DNA of 64,000 nt, taken from Pseudomonadota bacterium (GTDB taxonomy: Bacteria > Pseudomonadota > Alphaproteobacteria > Caulobacterales > Aquidulcibacteraceae). The position numbers were made by a program, and so were the translations under genes. How positions within the stretch are numbered: position 1 is the first letter of the stretch; the number at the start of each line of letters is the position of its first letter. Shown piece by piece: positions 63,069 to 64,000 of the stretch. Under the pieces are notes generated by a model. It searched no databases, was not told the DNA's origin, and saw only the letters and a program-made list of their open reading frames with translations. The stretch covers positions 186,001 through 250,000 of the forward strand of contig JAIUOD010000002.1 of the NCBI GenBank assembly GCA_020161405.1, written 5' to 3'.

Positions 63069-63419
63069 ATGATAAGAGATCTTAAAACGTCAATTTGGGT
63101 TAGTGCATTGATTAAACGCGCAGAAATTGGCGGGGCTTTTGCACATATTATACACAAAGGTGATGCAGATTTCGGAAGTGCCCTTATAAAAATCGTAATT
63201 TCACGCCAAGAAGCCAAATTATTAACCCCATCAAGGGATGGGAAAGGTGATTTGATTTGGGTAGATTTAAGCACCCAAATCACCAAAAATACTACACTTG
63301 GTTTAGAGGCTTCGATAGATGAATATATCAAAAAGCGTATAAGCCAAGATAGTGATCTTTGGGTTGTTGAAATTGAAGATACAAAGGGGCGCGATTTTTT
63401 AATAGAACGCGTAGAATAA
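63069..63419 (+). CDS. DUF1491 protein
   Basis: 116 residues. LKTSIWVSALIKRAEIGGAFAHIIHKGDADFGSALIKI is the DUF1491 start, and DSDLWVVEIEDTKGRDFLIERVE its end. Small cytoplasmic proteins of alphaproteobacteria, function unknown, commonly near sufE and cell-cycle kinases as here. Divergent from the secreted protein, with 57 bases between. Confidence 0.9.
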   Translation: MIRDLKTSIWVSALIKRAEIGGAFAHIIHKGDADFGSALIKIVISRQEAKLLTPSRDGKGDLIWVDLSTQITKNTTLGLEASIDEYIKKRISQDSDLWVVEIEDTKGRDFLIERVE

Positions 63420-63483
63420 TTTCATTTCAATTGGGGAATAATTAACAATCATAATATATATTATAGCAACAAGGTTGGGAAGA

Positions 63484-63870
63484 ATGCTATTTTTATTGAA
63501 TGATTGCGTATTAATGATTTCTGGTGGAAAAGAATTGCTTGAACGCACTGGCTTTCCTATGAATTTTGTCGCCCATGCAAGTGCTTCAGACGCCGTCGTG
63601 GCAATGCAATCTGCAATTTATGAAAATCCAAATCTTTGGAATGAGAACCCTGATAAAGCGGCGGCCCTTTGCTGGCTTTTAAATGCAAAAACACAAGCAA
63701 ATTCTGCCATGTTTTTGCCAATAGCACCTAAAATTAAAAGCCCTAATCAAGTTGCATATAAACTTGGTAAAACCGATTTAACAACCTTGGGCGCATTATT
63801 ATCGTTGCAAAAACAAGGTCGTCTTAATAATCAAATTATCAATGATAGTGTTTGGAAGAAAGTAGCATAG
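63484..63870 (+). CDS. Conserved protein, unknown
   Basis: About 128 residues from ATG at 63484 (GGGAAGA spaced 5 bases; a TTG at 63475 overlaps it). Not recognised with certainty. MLFLLNDCVLMISGGKELLERTGFPMNFV and PDKAAALCWLLNAKTQANSAMFLPI suggest an alpha/beta fold, with two Cys. No signal peptide. Placement after DUF1491 could make it part of the same cell-cycle-linked set. Function unknown. Confidence 0.6.
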   Translation: MLFLLNDCVLMISGGKELLERTGFPMNFVAHASASDAVVAMQSAIYENPNLWNENPDKAAALCWLLNAKTQANSAMFLPIAPKIKSPNQVAYKLGKTDLTTLGALLSLQKQGRLNNQIINDSVWKKVA

Positions 63871-63877
63871 AGGTCTC

Positions 63878-63916
63878 AAATCGCCGCCCTCGGCCTTCGG
63901 CCTCACTTAGCGATTT
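63878..63916. repeat. Stem-loop after the last gene
   Basis: AAATCGC at 63878-63884 and GCGATTT at 63910-63916, with an inner GGCC-TTC-GGCC hairpin (63892-63902). No T run follows it; GC-rich core in an AT-rich region. Confidence 0.7.
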
Positions 63917-63928
63917 GGTTTAAGCGGA

Positions 63929-63966
63929 CACAAAAAATCAAAAAGCGTGGTTTTTGATTTTTTGTG
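63929..63966. repeat. A/T-stem inverted repeat with GC loop (second copy type)
   Basis: CACAAAAAATCAAAAA, loop GCGTGG, TTTTTGATTTTTTGTG: 16 perfect pairs. Same architecture as 49936-49973 (16-base A/T stem, 6-base loop reading GCGTCG on its other strand). Confidence 0.8.
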
Positions 63967-64000
63967 GCATTTTTATTTTATTTTTTTAATTCGTAATTCA

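Overview
The window is a gene-dense, low-GC (visually about 40% GC or less) bacterial chromosome segment, almost certainly from an alphaproteobacterium. Supporting this are a GAAC-N7-GAAC SOS box of the alphaproteobacterial type, DUF1491, DUF2336, PAS_5 and DnaA-domain-IV-only proteins, a dnaG-rpoD pair, a TIGR02466-type oxygenase, a ubiE-ubiB pair and a DivJ/PleC-type histidine kinase. I cannot place it more precisely. There is no rRNA, tRNA, CRISPR array, prophage or intact insertion sequence. Almost all genes share the same A/T-rich codon use with frequent GCG and CGC; the clearest outlier by eye is the coiled-coil membrane protein at 48529-49770.

Layout. 1-11560: an ABC-F ATPase cut by the window edge, an Old Yellow Enzyme, a photolyase, YqgE, a peroxiredoxin, a GtrA protein, a two-gene ABC exporter, then dnaG and rpoD. 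11585-18009: a GT-C-like membrane glycosyltransferase, a DUF4153 protein, hemC-hemD, and a 2OG-Fe(II) oxygenase. 18129-25699: a copper-resistance unit in which the multicopper oxidase CopA is fused to the outer-membrane barrel CopB, followed by a PepSY protein and a small cluster (SDR, saccharopine-dehydrogenase-like, DUF4166, DCC/DUF393, DUF2269). 25774-35477: RNase T2, DUF3592, rlmJ, a repeat-rich cold-shock protein, a degenerate YafK-like protein, ispH, a lipoprotein, argS, an XRE/DUF2178 pair and serS. 35518-45982: HD-GYP phosphodiesterase, a class III aminotransferase, a divergent HxlR/SnoaL pair, ubiE-ubiB, a LexA-controlled Y-family polymerase, OmpW, a DUF1963 protein, mutM and a TlpA-like thioredoxin.

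46486-64000: def, an RcnR-RcnA nickel/cobalt efflux unit with a textbook operator, the odd coiled-coil protein, rplS with a structured leader, Sua5/TsaC, a DUF6249-ECF sigma-putative anti-sigma operon facing a YceI/cytochrome b561/YceI/YceI cluster, a large acyl-CoA dehydrogenase, and a stretch of small alphaproteobacterial regulators (DUF2336, PAS_5, DnaA domain IV protein, SufE, histidine kinase, DUF1491).

The most notable points are the CopA-CopB fusion with a direct-repeat control region, the YafK-family protein that has lost its catalytic His and Cys, several palindromic intergenic elements (one with structure-preserving differences between arms), the SOS box next to the Y-family polymerase, the probably leaderless rcnR transcript, and the hairpin-rich leader or coupled small ORF before rplS. 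Many start codons were moved from the longest possible ORF to an internal ATG/GTG with a visible ribosome-binding site; the reason is given in each entry. No single multi-gene system here is clearly new to biology; the best candidates are listed as findings.
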